A stretch of 64,000 nt of DNA, from positions 86,273-150,272 of the forward strand of contig JAKCWW010000006.1 of the NCBI GenBank assembly GCA_026260175.1, given 5' to 3'. How positions within the stretch are numbered: position 1 is the stretch's first letter; the number at the start of each line of letters is the position of its first letter. A program made the position numbers and the translations under genes. Positions 1 to 13,289 of this stretch are shown piece after piece. Below the pieces are notes generated by a model that worked only from the letters and a program-made list of their open reading frames with translations, had not been told where the DNA came from and made no database searches. Origin of the DNA: Reticulitermes lucifugus. Lineage: Eukaryota > Arthropoda > Insecta > Blattodea > Rhinotermitidae.

Positions 1-84
1 CATTCGAGTAGCCTGTACCAAGTATTTGGAACAGTGCCGACAAAAATATTTCGACTTACGGACGAATTGAAAAAAGACTAGAAT

Positions 85-345
85 ATACGGGAAAAGAGGA
101 GATATATAATTTATGTCATTCACCGAATTAAGGAGAATAGGATTGTCTGGCGTGTGGTAAGCACGGGGCAGGCAAATACACATAGAAATCTTAACTGCAA
201 ACCCTGAGGGGACGAGCCCACATGCAAGACCTAGAGCATGTAGGAGTATGATATTAAAGTGGATCTTACAGACGTAGCGTGTAAGGACGTGGATTTGATT
301 CCTCTAGCTCAGAGCAAAGTTTAACGGCTTGCTGTTTTGGACAAG
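85..345 (+). pseudogene. LINE (non-LTR retrotransposon) 3' fragment
   Basis: Conceptual translation with frame changes gives the C-terminal signature of an arthropod LINE. Around 90-130 it reads like EEIYNLCHSPN, the counterpart of the usual EELHDLYSSPN. From about 245 to 330 it reads like KVDLTDVACKDVDLIPLAQ, close to the family's NIKMDL...DWI.LAQDR block. Two better-preserved relatives lie in this window (35,690-38,110 and 60,495-60,955). No open frame survives, so this is a dead fragment. Homology is judged by eye, and the boundaries are approximate. Confidence 0.5.
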
Positions 346-689
346 CAGTGGTGTAGATAATCAGCCGGGGGGTTCAACAACTCGATAGCCGGAGCCCCCG
401 TATAATTATTAACGAAGTTTCTCCCGGATTTCGTAACAAGGATCCAGAATACTGCTTGCTGTAGGAAGAACAGAATTCAATTCAGTCGGACAGAACTCAA
501 GCAAATGTTACTACTCGTATTCTGTACGTTTGGGACCCCCTGCCGCATGTTGTGCGGGAGCCTTAACTGCGCTACTGCTTACACGGTAATAAAGACCAGG
601 AAATGTTTGACGAGCTGAGCGACTATAGGCTTCTCAATAAGACCTCTGTTCTATTGATTTACGAGTAGTTATAAAAAAGAGGAAGGGAA
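346..689. other. No recognised feature
   Basis: No coding signal, tRNA-like box or clear repeat seen. Confidence 0.4.
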
Positions 690-691
690 TT

Positions 692-1042
692 GCTTATGTA
701 TGTATGTATTATATATGTACGAGTATGTATGTATGTATACATGTATGTATGCACGTATGTATGTATGTATGTATATATGTATGTATGTATACATGTATGT
801 ATGTATGTGTGTATGTATGTATGTATACATGTATGTATGTATGTACGTGTGTATGTATATATGTATGTGTATGTATATATTTATGTGTGTATGTATGTCT
901 TTATGTCTTTATGTATACATGTATGTATGTATGTTTGTATGTAGGTATGTATCTACGTATGTATATATATATGTATCTTTTTATGTATGTATACATGTAC
1001 GTATGTATGTATATCTGTATGTATGTATGTATGTCTGTACAC
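692..1042. repeat. TATG/GTAT tetranucleotide microsatellite
   Basis: About 350 bp of imperfect TATG units, interrupted by TATACATG and TATATATG variants. All three forward frames stay open (Met-Tyr-Val-Cys type repeats) only because the unit lacks stop codons. These are not genes. Confidence 0.95.
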
Positions 1043-2043
1043 AACCTTCACACCTGAGCGTTTTTCCTGCTTAAACACGTTCTGCCACTTCAGACACCTT
1101 TCAACTGCAGTCATTGCCTTAACCGCATGTAATTAGGATACGTGTGTCGGGAACTTGTGGGACCTAAATATTAACAGTGTAAAGAAACTGGCTTGAATAG
1201 CATTTGCCACAAATGCAAGAAGAACAGGGCATTTGCGTCAAAAAGTAGGATATTATCTGAAGTACGTAAGAAATTGTTCACCGCATTTGTTTCTTGTAAA
1301 CAATCGGCCTCCATTACATTAGTCCTCTATACCCAACAATTTGAATGAGTAAATCTTAAGGGAATCAGTTGTGGACAGTTGTGGACAGTTAGAAATGTGG
1401 TTACAGTCACTTTACTGTAATATAATAATGACAAAGCGAGTTCTTTTTTAGCATTTTGTGTAGCTGGCTGCCTACATACTCTTCCGGAGCATAATGACCA
1501 TATTTTCGTCCCTTAATTGCAGAGGCTGATAGAAAGGAAAAAGATGTTTTTTTTCTGAGGTAGATATTAGACACGTGTTTACGTTTCAAATGTAACTAAT
1601 AATTAACAAACAAATTTTAAGGTATAAAAATGTCTGCGTAACATAATGGGAACAAGAACGAAGGCAATTTTGTTACAGTAATTTTGTAATAATGAGATGT
1701 CATTTCAAATTGACACGCAACTTTCTATAATGATTTACATTGTAAATATGTTTACATTTTTATATTTTTATATAAGATTTCATTGTTCTTTGCAATATCT
1801 TAGCAGGACTAAATCAGGAAGATTCCCCGACTATTTTGTCAAGGAATATCCTCAACAACAAGAAGAGGCTGTTTTTTCTATCTCAGAACAGGGCAGTATA
1901 TTTCTCTTTTTGTGTCCTATTGTTCCATAATTAAAGAGCACACAGGCCTAAACACATTCAAAACCTATGTAACATAATATGTCAAGGTCAGATATTTAAC
2001 TAGCAGGTTTCCTATTTTGTTAAAAATTTTAGGCATGAAATTT
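1043..2043. other. No recognised feature
   Basis: AT-rich DNA. There is a tiny tandem repeat of a 10-bp unit (gttgtggaca) near 1,368-1,390. Short open frames look random. Confidence 0.4.
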
Positions 2044-2051
2044 ATTTAAAT

Positions 2052-2334
2052 CGTGGTTTCTCAAACTGTGGAATGCCTGCCACTACTGGTACGCGGCCTT
2101 AATAAATACGTGAAACATAAAAAAAACACATAAATTTAAAGAAAATAAAACGTAAGCCACATATATTCACTAACACGCAGCATTGCTGGTAGCATTATGT
2201 AACTCATCTCCGCTATAAACCAGTCGTTCTAATTTCAGGTTTTTTAAATTTAAATATAAAAGAAAATTAATAGTACATTGAACTTGTTAAGTTTCATTTA
2301 GTTGTGTGCTAGCAAAAGGGTTTGAGAAACCTTA
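2052..2334. mobile_element. Non-autonomous hAT-type element (MITE), 283 bp
   Basis: The left end CGTGGTTTCTCAAAC and the right end, read on the other strand as TAAGGTTTCTCAAAC, form an imperfect 15-bp terminal inverted repeat (12 matches) of the hAT kind. The element is flanked by atttaaat (2,044-2,051) and atctaaat (2,335-2,342), an 8-bp duplication with one mismatch. That is the length hAT transposases make. It has no coding capacity. The subterminal ccactactggtacgcgg also recalls hAT ends. Confidence 0.7.
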
Positions 2335-2342
2335 ATCTAAAT

Positions 2343-4184
2343 AATACATAAATTAGAGTTCCTACCTCATAGTAAACTCGACTAATCAGAACCTCCAGCC
2401 CCTGCATTCTCCGTTAACCAACGCAAAGCGGTTGTCTGTATAAAAAAAGATGACGGATCAACCCACTCCACGTCTCCTAACAGCTGTTATGCTTTCCCCA
2501 TTTACCTTCTTCCACACAGTTGTCTAGCTATTCTTTTCACACAGATGTTGGTAGCGATAACCACGTGATAACCATCGCCAGCTACTTCGCTGACATAGGT
2601 CAGAGGGGCTAAAGGCGAACACAATAATAGTAAGAAAGGGGGAAGTCTTGACTTCTGCCATCCGTGGCACCTCTTTCTGTAACGGAAGTATAATCACTAG
2701 AAATATTAGTATGATCACAATGGCTAGACAACTGGTGTGGATGTGTGACAGCTCGAAGTCGTGGATAGGGTTGATACGTGGGACTTGGCATCAGTGTCGA
2801 GACGAGGTGAAGAAGGTGTACAATTATACCTCCAATTTTCCCATACGCCTCTACACCGGAGTGCTTAAGCACAAGGAAAAACATACATATAAAATTCCTA
2901 AAGGCCTTTAACATATTGTGACCTAAGGGGTTTGGTAGTGACCAGTAACTTAATAATTCAGTGTGGTGTAGCGCAATACAGATATATATGAAGCAGACCT
3001 GCTCAGCCTTTTATGTCGTGAGGACAACTTCGGCAAATTGTGGTCTGCATGTGGACAACGTGAAATTCAACACACACCGAAAGAATGAAAAGTATATCTA
3101 TAATTATGTGTAATTTTCTCTGTGTATTTTTTATATATCATGTGTAATAAAAATATATTAAGAGTAATAAAAAAATTATAAAAAATCAATGTCGCTATTT
3201 TTAGCACATTTTCAAAAATTGATTAGTACCTTAATGTGTGTCTCCATAAATAAGCAGCTCATAAGTTTTCAAAATTGATTCGGTGTTCTATCTCGGCTTT
3301 CCAAAGAAAGTGTTAGAAGACGTTTTCTTATTTCAAATGTTTCGACGGCAACACGTTGCTCGCGAGCTACGGGTTCAGCGGCCTTCTCAAAAGTAACCAT
3401 TGCAAGAATTACAGATTCTTTGAGATGCTGGAAGGAGTTTGTTGGTTGGAAATAATAAGACATTTGTCCCAGTTGTATTGTCGAGCGACAAGTGTTTACC
3501 AGTTCCTTGGTTTACAGATATTTGCACCTCAAGACAAATGAAGAATCTATTAGTGACGCCTACATTATGACGTCGAAGTTGATTGATTTTCCACGTTCTT
3601 AGTGTAAGACTAAGCTACAGAGACCTAAGAATTTGAAGCAGACCTTGCACTGTATATGCACTAGTGAAGTGAAGTGAAGTGAAGTGGTCTGCTGAACTCA
3701 CGTACTGGAATATTAGCCTTCAGCTAGCTCTGCAGTTACTTAGCTAGAGGTGATGTGTTGCAAAGTGAAATAATTTGGAAGGCGCATTCTCGTAATGGTT
3801 TCAACTGAGAGAAAGAGATGGTTTTCTCGTAGAACCTCTTAAGTGGAAGAGATAATTAAGCAAGAGGAAGCTCAAGAAGGTGATAAATGATGCAACGTTT
3901 CCCTTCTCCCAAACACCCACGACCTTTACAGCCGCCACCACCGGCATCTTTCCCGTTTGGCGCCCTGTGCTGTTCTTCTTGACCTCACGACTGCCTTTTC
4001 ACCCCACACACTTTCTGCTACCCGTTGTATGTTCTTAAGTCATTAATTTGAAGCTTCTCTCTGTCTTGCTACTGGAGGTCAATTCTGCGACTCTCTTACG
4101 CAGGAAAATCTTGTTTCGTGCCTCCATGTGTACGTGACCCTGGAGTCCCAAAGACACAGTCCGTAAGTAACAAATGGTATGTTT

Positions 4185-4185
<1 letters not shown>
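2343..4185. other. No recognised gene; small AGTGA repeat
   Basis: No gene recognised. An AGTGA pentanucleotide run lies at 3,661-3,686. Short overlapping frames on both strands near 2,600-2,910 show no familiar domain. Confidence 0.4.
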
Positions 4186-4234
<49 letters not shown>

Positions 4235-4236
4235 TG
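4186..4236. repeat. (AAT)n/(ATT)n palindromic microsatellite
   Basis: AAT repeats run straight into ATT repeats, so the roughly 50-bp tract is self-complementary and could form a hairpin. Confidence 0.9.
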
Positions 4237-5057
4237 TGAATGGGTCGAGACTCTGTCCCTTGGTACTGCAGTCATAAATGGATCTATTATAAGGGCTAAC
4301 GATCATTGATGATTATAGTGCACTGGTGAATTGAACAAGAGAGACAATGTACTTATAAACGTAACATTGAGGCGCGTTCGCGTAACCATTGTTGCTGTCG
4401 AAAAGTAATAAGTATTAGATATTCTGAGTGTGTGTCTGTAGCCTTAGTTATCTGGCATGCAATGCGCATGCGCCGTATTATATTGTCATCTGTGGCCTGT
4501 CTGGCTCTACCATATTTTTCCACATTATGTCATAAACGGCACGATTTCGGGAGAAAGTTATTTACTATAAAGCGTGGGTTTTGATTTTCTCTACAACTTT
4601 GTCTGAAACATATGTTATTGTAAGAAGAAATAAGCCAGATATTATCACAAATGTACGTAGGCGCTCGTGTAAAGTACCCGTTATTCTTGTCAGATTGTAA
4701 TGAAAATTAATTTTCTTTGCACATTTTCAAAAAAGCTTCAAATATCAAATTTCATGAAAATCCATCCAGTGGGAGCAAAGTTGTTCCATGCAGACAGAAA
4801 GTTGAAGCTAACAGTTTCTTTTCGCAGTTTTGTGAAAGCGCCTAAAACGAATCTGTAATTCACGATAAGAATAACCTGAAGTGATGAAATTCTTTTCACT
4901 GCTCTTTAAGTTGAAAATGTTCATGGTTTCATCCTCAAAGACGAAAATGGTTTAGCTAAGTAGGACCACTTAGCTAAACGCAGGAGAATCCAGTACATTC
5001 AGCACCGTGAGAACTGAAATTGTTAAGGCTGTGATATTATGATGGTTACTGTTCAGC
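4237..5057. other. Unassigned, with a possible dispersed-repeat tail at 4,690-4,800
   Basis: Around 4,755-4,800 the text aaatttcatgaaaatccat, followed by a 'gacagaaag' end, resembles a common 3' tail of dispersed insect repeats. Similar wording occurs at 9,935-10,110, 25,630-25,780 and 32,640-32,960. Nothing else is recognised. Confidence 0.25.
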
Positions 5058-5590
5058 GGAATGTGACGCCGTGTAGTCTGACATACATATATACCGATAT
5101 GAAAAAATCACTGCCTTATTTACCGACATGAACATACCCTGACAATAAAGGTAGTTTTTCTCCCTGAACTGTATATTCTTCACAACCTGCTACTGGAATT
5201 TATCCGCAGCCACATGAGTCTACACCGCATCTGCAAACACTATTTCTTCTATACCAATTTTAATATTATCCTTCCGTCTTCAGTCTGCATGTAGTTGTTT
5301 CAGCCGTTGATTCCTTCTAATGAAGGATATAAATTTATTTAAATATGTGACATATTTAAAATAAATGGGAATAGAAAGTCTATTTCCTAACAGGGCCTAA
5401 ATGAAAATTAGATCTACGAAGAAACTGAAAGTACTGCTGCCTACTGGGAATGACTTTATGTAGTTTCATAGAAGTGAGCCTGTGTTTCGGATGGTCTTCT
5501 TGCCTCTATCATCAGGGTACATGATTGAAGCCGCACGTTCCTCTGAAATGTCGGCACAGTTCAACCAGCCTACACGAAGTCACATCCAAC
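5058..5590 (-). repeat. Hammerhead-bearing repeat (GACGCCGTGTAGT family), split copy
   Basis: One end, ggaatgtgacgccgtgtagt (5,058-5,077), and the other part at about 5,483-5,570 both match the intact copy at 28,747-28,885. They are separated by about 390 bp of unrelated DNA, so this copy may have been interrupted. On the minus strand 5,495-5,520 keeps CTGATGA and, further on, CCGAAAC, but the hairpin between them no longer pairs well. The joining of the two parts into one element is inference. Confidence 0.45.
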
Positions 5591-8500
5591 CAGGTAGGAA
5601 TTTTCATAATCAGGGTTGTGAGAATCTAAAACCATAAATAAGCGTGAGTTTAATTCAGGAAGCTCCGGATAAAATTCAGCGTAAAATATTTTGTCTTCCC
5701 GTCGCCTGTATGGTAAAGCGTATAGATTAAAAGAGAAAACAGCTGTGATTTTATCTCTTGCTTGTATGGGTCGAAATTATTTTTCTTCCGCCTGAAAGAA
5801 GAAGAGATTAAGGATATTTGAGGAGAATATTGGAACATAATATGAAGAAAGTGATCGGATGATGAGAGAAAATTGCGTAAGAATGATCTTCATAATCTGC
5901 AATTTTTTATTATTATAATAATTAAACCCAGGACGAGATGAATGGACATATAACTTGTATGATAGAATGAGAAATTCATGCAGATTTGTAATTAATGGAT
6001 CTGGGGTGAAGACACCCTTCGGGAGATCCAAGAGTGGATATTAGAACAGAAGTAAAACAGGCACTTGTAACAACAGAGATTAAAGTGGTTCAAGTTGGCA
6101 TCCAGTGGCCGATTCTTTTCTTTCAGCGTTCATAAAACACTGGTAATTTTTTGACCAGTTGAACAACTATTAGGTATTCAAGAATGCTTCTGCTTTATGG
6201 AGTTAAGAGACTGTTGAAAACGGGGTAGCACATCAGTACGGTCCACAAACTTTCCGAGGAATCTGCTGCCTATATTTTCAAAGTTCAAGAAAGAAGCAAC
6301 AAATTCCTTTGAAACGTTGGTGTCTGTCTTTCAAATTACGTGGTGTAGTTGTAGACTTCATAGACCCGCGCTGAGAAACCCAAATCTCGTAACGTGATGA
6401 AACACGTATTTAGGTACGACTGTCGGGCTGTAGTTTTGTTTGTATTTCAGAAGGTTGAAATATAAAGTGATTTGGTCCGGTATAAGAGAAATTGTGCGAG
6501 CCTGTGCCGGAGGCAACATCTCCACTGCTCTGAATAGGGAATAAGCACGTGCGTGACACGCAAATCAAACGTGCTCCGTGTTTCGTGATATAAGCCTAGA
6601 GAAAACATTCTTCATTACTTCATCGAAGTCTGTAACATCTAATCTCCGAGCAGGCTACATACGTAAGAAACGTACCATCTACACAGGCCTGTTAAAATTC
6701 AATGGTTATTTACTTCCTTTGTATATTTGCACTTAAACACCCTCGTACCTTTCCTTTACCACTTTCGTATCTGTATCTCCTTTTCTCCTTTCTTCTATAA
6801 TAAATCAAGGTACATTGTTTCGCATCAGATGGCACGTTTTCAATCACAGAGCTGCCACCTTTGCAATTACCTGAAAACTACATATTTCCATAAAAACAGC
6901 GAAAGAACGACATGACTTATACAGGTACTTTATCACAAATCGTCTCCTGTTGTATGTATGAATACTTTATACCTGTTATTTTTTAAGTTCAGAACAATAT
7001 GCTTTTAAGAAAGCAATAACGACTTTCTAGGCTGATTTCGTTTTATCGCATGCATTATGTCATAATAGAAACATTATTTTTGAAAACATAAAAAGAGTAA
7101 ATTTAAATTTATATTTAACAGTAACAATGCCAGAACCAATAAAAGTATGACTGAATTGTTGCAAAATATCCTTTAAACTTCCTGATTGTTATTAATTTTG
7201 TTTTTGGTCTCACAGTTTTTGTTGAGCGGATCACAATTATAGTTGCTTGGCGAGGCGGCAGATGGCAGTTACTTACTTCTTCCTAAGATAAAAAGAGAAA
7301 AACAAAACTTCATTAATGGAGCAACTGAAAAATAAACAAACAAGGCATTATAAACGGAAAACAGGAGTAAAGTTTTATTTGTGTGTAAAATAGATACGTT
7401 AACCCTATAAGTTGTTGTGGGCAATATACCGGAAGTAGTTTAAATCATGGATACCTTCAATAGATTGGACACAATAAAGACAACATGACGGATTAAGGAT
7501 GTCATATATGAGGAATTATATATAAAAGTATTGTTGTGTGCCTTTATGACGTAATTACTCATTTGTTTCAGTTTTAAATCTTCGACTATCAAGGCAAATA
7601 TACTTTAGACGGGACATAGGAAACTGCAGGGTTGCTAAAATAATTTACGTCTTATTTCACCTACAGTATTAAGTGTACTTTAACTGTATCGTAGTCCATT
7701 ATTTTGCAAGTATTATTACGTTTTCCTGAGGCTTTTACATCCACTCCAAATCAAAACCTTTTAGGTCCAGCATATCTTTCTACTTATTTCAGTATAAGAG
7801 CCCTCCATTTGCGCGTTTTTCGTTGTTTCTACGTACTCAGGTTATTATACCGCTATTACAATGGAAAAATTCCCTTTGCTGAAATTGATTGAGAGTTCGT
7901 TTCTTCAGATGGGGATGGTAGCAAACAAGACTTCCCAAACATATTATCTTCCCCCTTGTAAGAAAACACGAATGCTATCCTTCTTCATGTGTCTACCACA
8001 ATGACACAAACTGTACGCCATCTGGGGAAGAAAAACATATAAGAACACAGTTACATTATATAATAGTACATTTATTCCAGAAGGATGTAATGTATTGTAA
8101 GGATATAATGTACACATTTTTCTATTAAGAAACTGATTTGATTTTTGATTCCAGTTTTGTAATGCTGACATTTTTTTTTGTATATTAAATTTGTTAATTT
8201 GTTATGTTATGTGAAAGTTTTATGAGATCCAATCCTTATATATACAATGACTAGTTCTATAGTTATCTTGATATAGAACCATTATAGTTTTTTATATAAT
8301 GACAAATTCAACATCCAATGGTCTGTTACCTATTAAGGATTTCTATAATGTATGATAATAAATAAATAAATATATATATATATATATATGTACCTAATAA
8401 GTATTAAGTTACATTTTAACTATTTAACTGAGAACGCGTCCGAATATTGTAATTACCCCTTTAAGGACAAAATGTAATCTCTTTTATTTAAAGACCCAGT

Positions 8501-9159
8501 TCTTACCGCGCAGAAAACACTCTCCCTCTCGGTTATAAAAATAAGTCAATTAATGTTGTATGGAGAAGTAATCGCTCTTTCTTCTGAGATCCATACAAAA
8601 CACATAAATACTCTATGTGAGCAGAACGTATAATTTCTAAATGTTAAAGCTGGTGGTGCAAGAAGTAATCACTAGGTTTTAAAAGCATAACGGACATCGT
8701 ATTGTTTTCAGTTCCGTTCCCTCAGTTGTCAAAACATGCTTTTAAGGAATTATTTCCAAATAAGTTTCTTTAATGTCTTTAGTCTCTAGGCTACGTGGTC
8801 AGATTCGACTCGAACGTCACCTACATCTAGCCAGATAGCCTGTGTAGCATTTATATATATTCTACTACTTATATATGTATATAAATTATATATAAAGGCT
8901 AGATGAAAGAAAAGTTATGTTTGTGTTTGACTAGCAGAAACACTGCATTCAATGACAGGTCAGGTTATCTGCTGTCGGAAGTGATTCTGTCACTTTCTTC
9001 ATGTAATTTTCGTAAACATTATCAGCCTTGGTTAAATGTCAACTCCAAGTTTCTTTTCTACAACTTATTTTATACAAATCATGTTACTTTTGGTAATTAA
9101 TCAGAAAATCTTATATCTACCCAAAGGCTTACATTTTCCCTCAATTTCCTCGACATAGG
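5591..9159. other. No recognised gene; AT-rich, TA microsatellite near 8,360-8,390
   Basis: About 3.5 kb with no coding or tRNA-like signal that I can support. A short TA run lies at 8,368-8,390, and a weak AT-rich hairpin bounded by ctagcc/ggctag lies at about 8,827-8,902. Confidence 0.4.
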
Positions 9160-9435
9160 AGCCAGGGCAGGTGAAGATATTAAAGTGACTAGTTACTCAC
9201 TGGACGAACAAGTTTCGATTCCCGGCAGGGACAGAAAATTTCTCTTCGCCTGTGCGTATACACCGACTTCGAGACGCACTGTATCCTGTTAATTGGGTTT
9301 GTGGTGCTACTTTCTCGGGAATAAAGGAGCGGGAACTTGAAAATGACCACTCACCCCTATTTAGTGACGAGGGTTAGAATGTGTAGAGCTTTACCTCTAC
9401 GCCCCATGCGTCTTCATGTAGCTTACTGCGGCACA
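9160..9435 (+). mobile_element. tRNA-derived SINE (family 1-like), diverged
   Basis: A degraded tRNA-like head is followed by a B-box-like gtttcgattcccgg near 9,217-9,230. The body keeps the order seen in the better SINEs at 31,320 and 32,027: a 'cctgttaattggg' block, a 'ctcgggaataaaggagcgg' block, 'gaccactcaccc', 'tagtgacgagggtta', 'acctctacgcccc' and 'cttcatg'. It is clearly an older relative. Confidence 0.6.
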
Positions 9436-9535
9436 AGAATAAATTTGCACATCTCTGGTAAAGACATCTGAACTCAAAAATTGTGAGTAGTTGTCTGTCG
9501 ACTGAAGCGTAACTTCCACTGCCATAACAGGTGCT

Positions 9536-9561
9536 GCCACTAACTAACTAACTAACTAACT
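9536..9561. repeat. (CTAA)n microsatellite
   Basis: A short run of CTAA units. Confidence 0.85.
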
Positions 9562-9564
9562 CCA

Positions 9565-9670
9565 TGGAGCAGAGTCCTTCTTGAGAAGCTAGCAGGTCGT
9601 CAGCTAGTCAAGAAATTCCCCGCCTTTTATGGAACCCGAAGGTTCATTACCGCACTCACAAGAGCCCGCG
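9565..9670 (-). pseudogene. LINE 3' tail fragment
   Basis: Read on the minus strand this is the extreme 3' end of the LINE type found at 19,550-19,680 and 60,495-60,955: the VMN..VP-like end, then 'ggcggggaatttcttgact' wording and 'cttctcaagaaggact'. It is only the terminal ~100 bp. Non-LTR elements commonly insert as such 5'-truncated copies. Confidence 0.5.
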
Positions 9671-11991
9671 GTGCTGCCACTGCACTGACAAAATAACGTA
9701 CACACATAGCAGATACACAGAGAGTCATAAACTGTGTTCTAATATGTATTGCACTTGTTCATTTTTATGGTAATATTTCTGTATTTATCGTATGTCTTTT
9801 ATTTCTGTCTCACGCTGAAGGAAAATTTCGAAAATTTTTCTTACGTGATGCCGTTTTGGCAGTGTATTTATAACAAACTACTTCTTAGCCTATTTTAATT
9901 CTGTAAAAGAAAAAAGTATAGATTTAGGAGATTGTCATCCTGTCTGTGTGTTGTTTGCCACCATTTAAAATGTTGAACCATTGGACCGATTTTCACGAAA
10001 TTTAGAACGAAAAATATATCACTGTAGCCCACCGCAGAGACCTAATTTTATTTCCAAAATTCTGTAATAACAACACGGCTGAAGCACGAAATTTTTAAGT
10101 GTCAGGCAAATATCCTAACTTTATCTGTAGGGGGAAGATGCTAACGAGGGTTTAATTCGTGGGAAACCCGTCTAGACAACAATCAAACGCTCGGGGAAAG
10201 CCCCAATATTCGAATACAGCGCCGATGATAGAATACGGAGCAGATATAATACACTGAGTGCATGATTTTCTGCAAGGGCTGTTGGTTGTTTTATGTTAAA
10301 GTATCTGCAAAAGACTGTTATTTTTATTATTAATTACTTGTAAAACTTTATTGGACAATAAGGGAACATAAAATGAGTCTAAATAACACTCACGTACTTA
10401 TGCTAAAGTAACCGTACACGACAGGAATGTAGGCGTTATAGTTTTGCGATCCGAACCCCCTGTTTTGTTTTTATTCTACCATCCAGCCCCCCCCCTCCTT
10501 CTTCTTCTTCGTCTTTTAATCGTGGGTGACTTTTATGGAAGGGGGATTTGTACTGTTCCAAGTTTTAATTGTGCTAACTTTAATGGACGCAATAATGCCG
10601 TGCACTTGTCAGTTTCTAAATTGGGCGCGGCCCGTTCCTCCAGCGCGGATGCTGCCAACGAGGCCTATACATTAGTAACGTCGCTGGTGGCCCAGTAATG
10701 AATAAACTGCCGCTCCCATTCCCCGTCCCTCCGTCCCTCCAGCATCACTTTGATCTCAGTGTGCTGTTGCGTCATGACATCCTCCACAATACACGAGCAT
10801 GGTCTATTGCTGATGTACATTTGGTGTCATTTCTGGCTTTGCATTTATTTCTTGGAAAAACTAAGAAACGGCTAAAAATTTGGCTTCTCAGACATTGATG
10901 GCGTCGTGAGATGACGTAGGCCTAATTACGGTGGTAACTATCAAAAGTACCGTCCTATGGGGCGAGACACCGTATGGTCTGGTAGAAACAACGAAAAATC
11001 AGTGGAACAAATTGTCTTCACTTTCAGGGTAGGAAGATGAACTCGGCAGGTTTCTACGAATCCTCGGCATATATTTACCCGTCTACACGGCATCACATAC
11101 ATGCACAGTAATATTCATCGTTAACACTCTTGTACAGTTGACGGCGCCATTATGACTACTAATTCCATGCTAAATAAATGCTGAATTATTACGGTTTTTT
11201 CTTCTGGGATGTGAGGCCATGCAATGCAGTCTGGCAGATTGATGACCAGCGTATATGACGTCACAGTACAGAACACCACCATCTTCATATTTACCTCTAA
11301 GGGCACCTCAGATCTCATAACTTTTGGAGTCTTTTTCGTGTTCCCGTGCATGCTGCATGCCTTGCCACATTTCAGTTTACCTGTAGTGTGTGCGACCATA
11401 AATAACATGATAAGCTCTAACACTTTAAAGCACAGTAGTAACTATATATACGGCCTAATTTGACATTAATAACACTGCGTTGTGCGCAAACAGGTTATTT
11501 ATTGTTTCGTATGTCCTAATAATGATGAATGATCTTTGTCGTCTAGGACATTAACTGGCTTGTTTTAATAATGGAAAAAATTGAGTTTATTTTGAGGTAG
11601 GAACTGAGTGTATGTAATATTTATACAATTTATTATTTGCCTGAATTTCAAATGGTTAAACAAATTTAACACAACGACTTCCGACGATAACATTCTTCCC
11701 TTCAGAACCCTAAACAGGGGCATAGGCCTAATGTGCACAAACTCAATTTGTAATAAAGCATGAATCATTTGATTAAAAATATGAGATATTTGAAAATATA
11801 CAAAGAACAGCAAAGTGACTACAAAAGAAAATTTAATATTTGTCCTATCTGCTGTGAGAAAACTGAGTTACTGTGGTGGTTTGTTATGAAGTTCCGATCA
11901 CGTAATATTAACTTTCATGCTACTGAAGAAAAAACAGTTTTCTGAACTGGAGGTGCATTTGACTTGGGTGATGCGTAAGGCACCATAAATT
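9671..11991. other. Unassigned; dispersed-repeat tail and a GC-richer patch
   Basis: 9,935-10,110 contains accgattttcacgaaattt, a phrase typical of dispersed repeat tails. 10,490-10,760 is noticeably more GC-rich than its surroundings and has two adjacent open frames (10,444-10,698 and 10,698-10,898) that I do not recognise. No splice or homology evidence makes them genes. Overlapping antisense frames at 11,121-11,463 are likewise unrecognised. Confidence 0.3.
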
Positions 11992-12261
11992 AAAGATAAA
12001 GCTCACCCTATAGAAGGCACAGAAGGGGAGTAGAAGTATAGTCCTACTCTTTCTTTAACCTTGGTGCTAGATGGGGTGGGTGGTTAACGCCACTCCCCGG
12101 CTGCTTTATCCCCAGGAATGACCCGATACCCATTATATAGGCGGATGAGTGGGCCCCAGAGCCCGTCTGGACGGGTGCGAAAAATCTCTCCCCCACCGGG
12201 ATTCGATTCCCGCACCGTCCAGCCCGTAACGAGTCGCTATACCGACTGAGCTATTCCGGCC
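11992..12261 (-). mobile_element. tRNA-derived SINE, family 1, near full length
   Basis: On the minus strand the element starts at 12,261 with a pol III type head. The A box is within TAGCTCAGTCGGTATAGCGA and the B box within GGGAATCGAATCCCGG. The shared body follows ('gtccagacgggctctgggg', 'gataaagcagccgggg', 'ccacccacccca') and ends near 11,992 with 'gggtgagctttatcttt'. It matches the copies at 31,320 and 32,027 along its whole length. It is not a functional tRNA gene, because the tRNA part is only the promoter head. Confidence 0.85.
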
Positions 12262-13289
12262 ACTAGGCTTCATAAGGGGGCACCTAAAATACGGTACAAA
12301 TGGCTTAGGAAAACAGCGTGAAAGCTTTGAATCTGTAGGCCCACAAATTTGTCTGTGGATGAAATAGATTTTGTTTAAACACAAGGGAAAAACTTCGTAA
12401 TTTATTGTGTAAAAGTTGCTATTTACAAGGGGCTGGTGACGCCTCACTGCCGAGTCAAAGGACTACGTCGACAGAAACATATTAAAAAAACTGACCTGAG
12501 ACATAACATCATCTACCCTAATTCCCCTCAGCTTTTTTTCATGAACGGTAGCACACGTACCAGCCTTTGATATGATAACCTTCATTAATTGTCCGGATGA
12601 AAGGATAAAGTGACATGAGGGTGGCCATATAAAATAGGGCTAAGAGACAATGACACGACAAACTTTGTGTTCGCAGCATGCGGCCTGATAACACGTCACA
12701 GTGGGTTGCTGCAGCCGTACAGTAGCGATGTGAATTTACACAACACAGGGGAGGGTATTTCTTTCTCAGCGCATCTGAAAACTGTTTCAAGCATGTAGAC
12801 CTTTAGACAAAAACACAATGTTACCAACGGACCAGACTTAACGTTTTGAGGGTCGACAGATATTGATAATGGTATTGCAATTTAAAAATATAATAGGACA
12901 CATTAAAGTGTTTTCCTGCAAAAAAAAACAGCGTATAGACCATTGAAATTTTAAATATGGCGACGATGGTGATAATTTATTTAAAAATAGGATATTTCAA
13001 TGTACATTTTCGGACTCAAAATTATCTCCTAGGCATTTAACATAACCCGCAAAATATGGTGCTTCTTTATGTGATGCAAATGTCTGTTTGAACTTTAGAT
13101 TACACACTTTTAAACACTGCTGTTAAAGCTGTTGATTTTTGTATATGTTTTATGATTATGTTTATTACAATGACGTATTACTGTCTGTTTCTTTAATCAC
13201 CTCAGCCCCACATTTTGAAATGTAAGCCATTTCTTAAGAAGTTCTCAATTTTATACAACGGGTTTTTTTATAAGATTGTGGATTTCTGG
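12262..13289. other. No recognised feature
   Basis: No gene or repeat recognised. Confidence 0.4.

Noticed and set aside
690-1074. Three overlapping open frames of 84-124 codons
   Set aside because: They translate a TATG microsatellite; all frames stay open because the unit has no stop.
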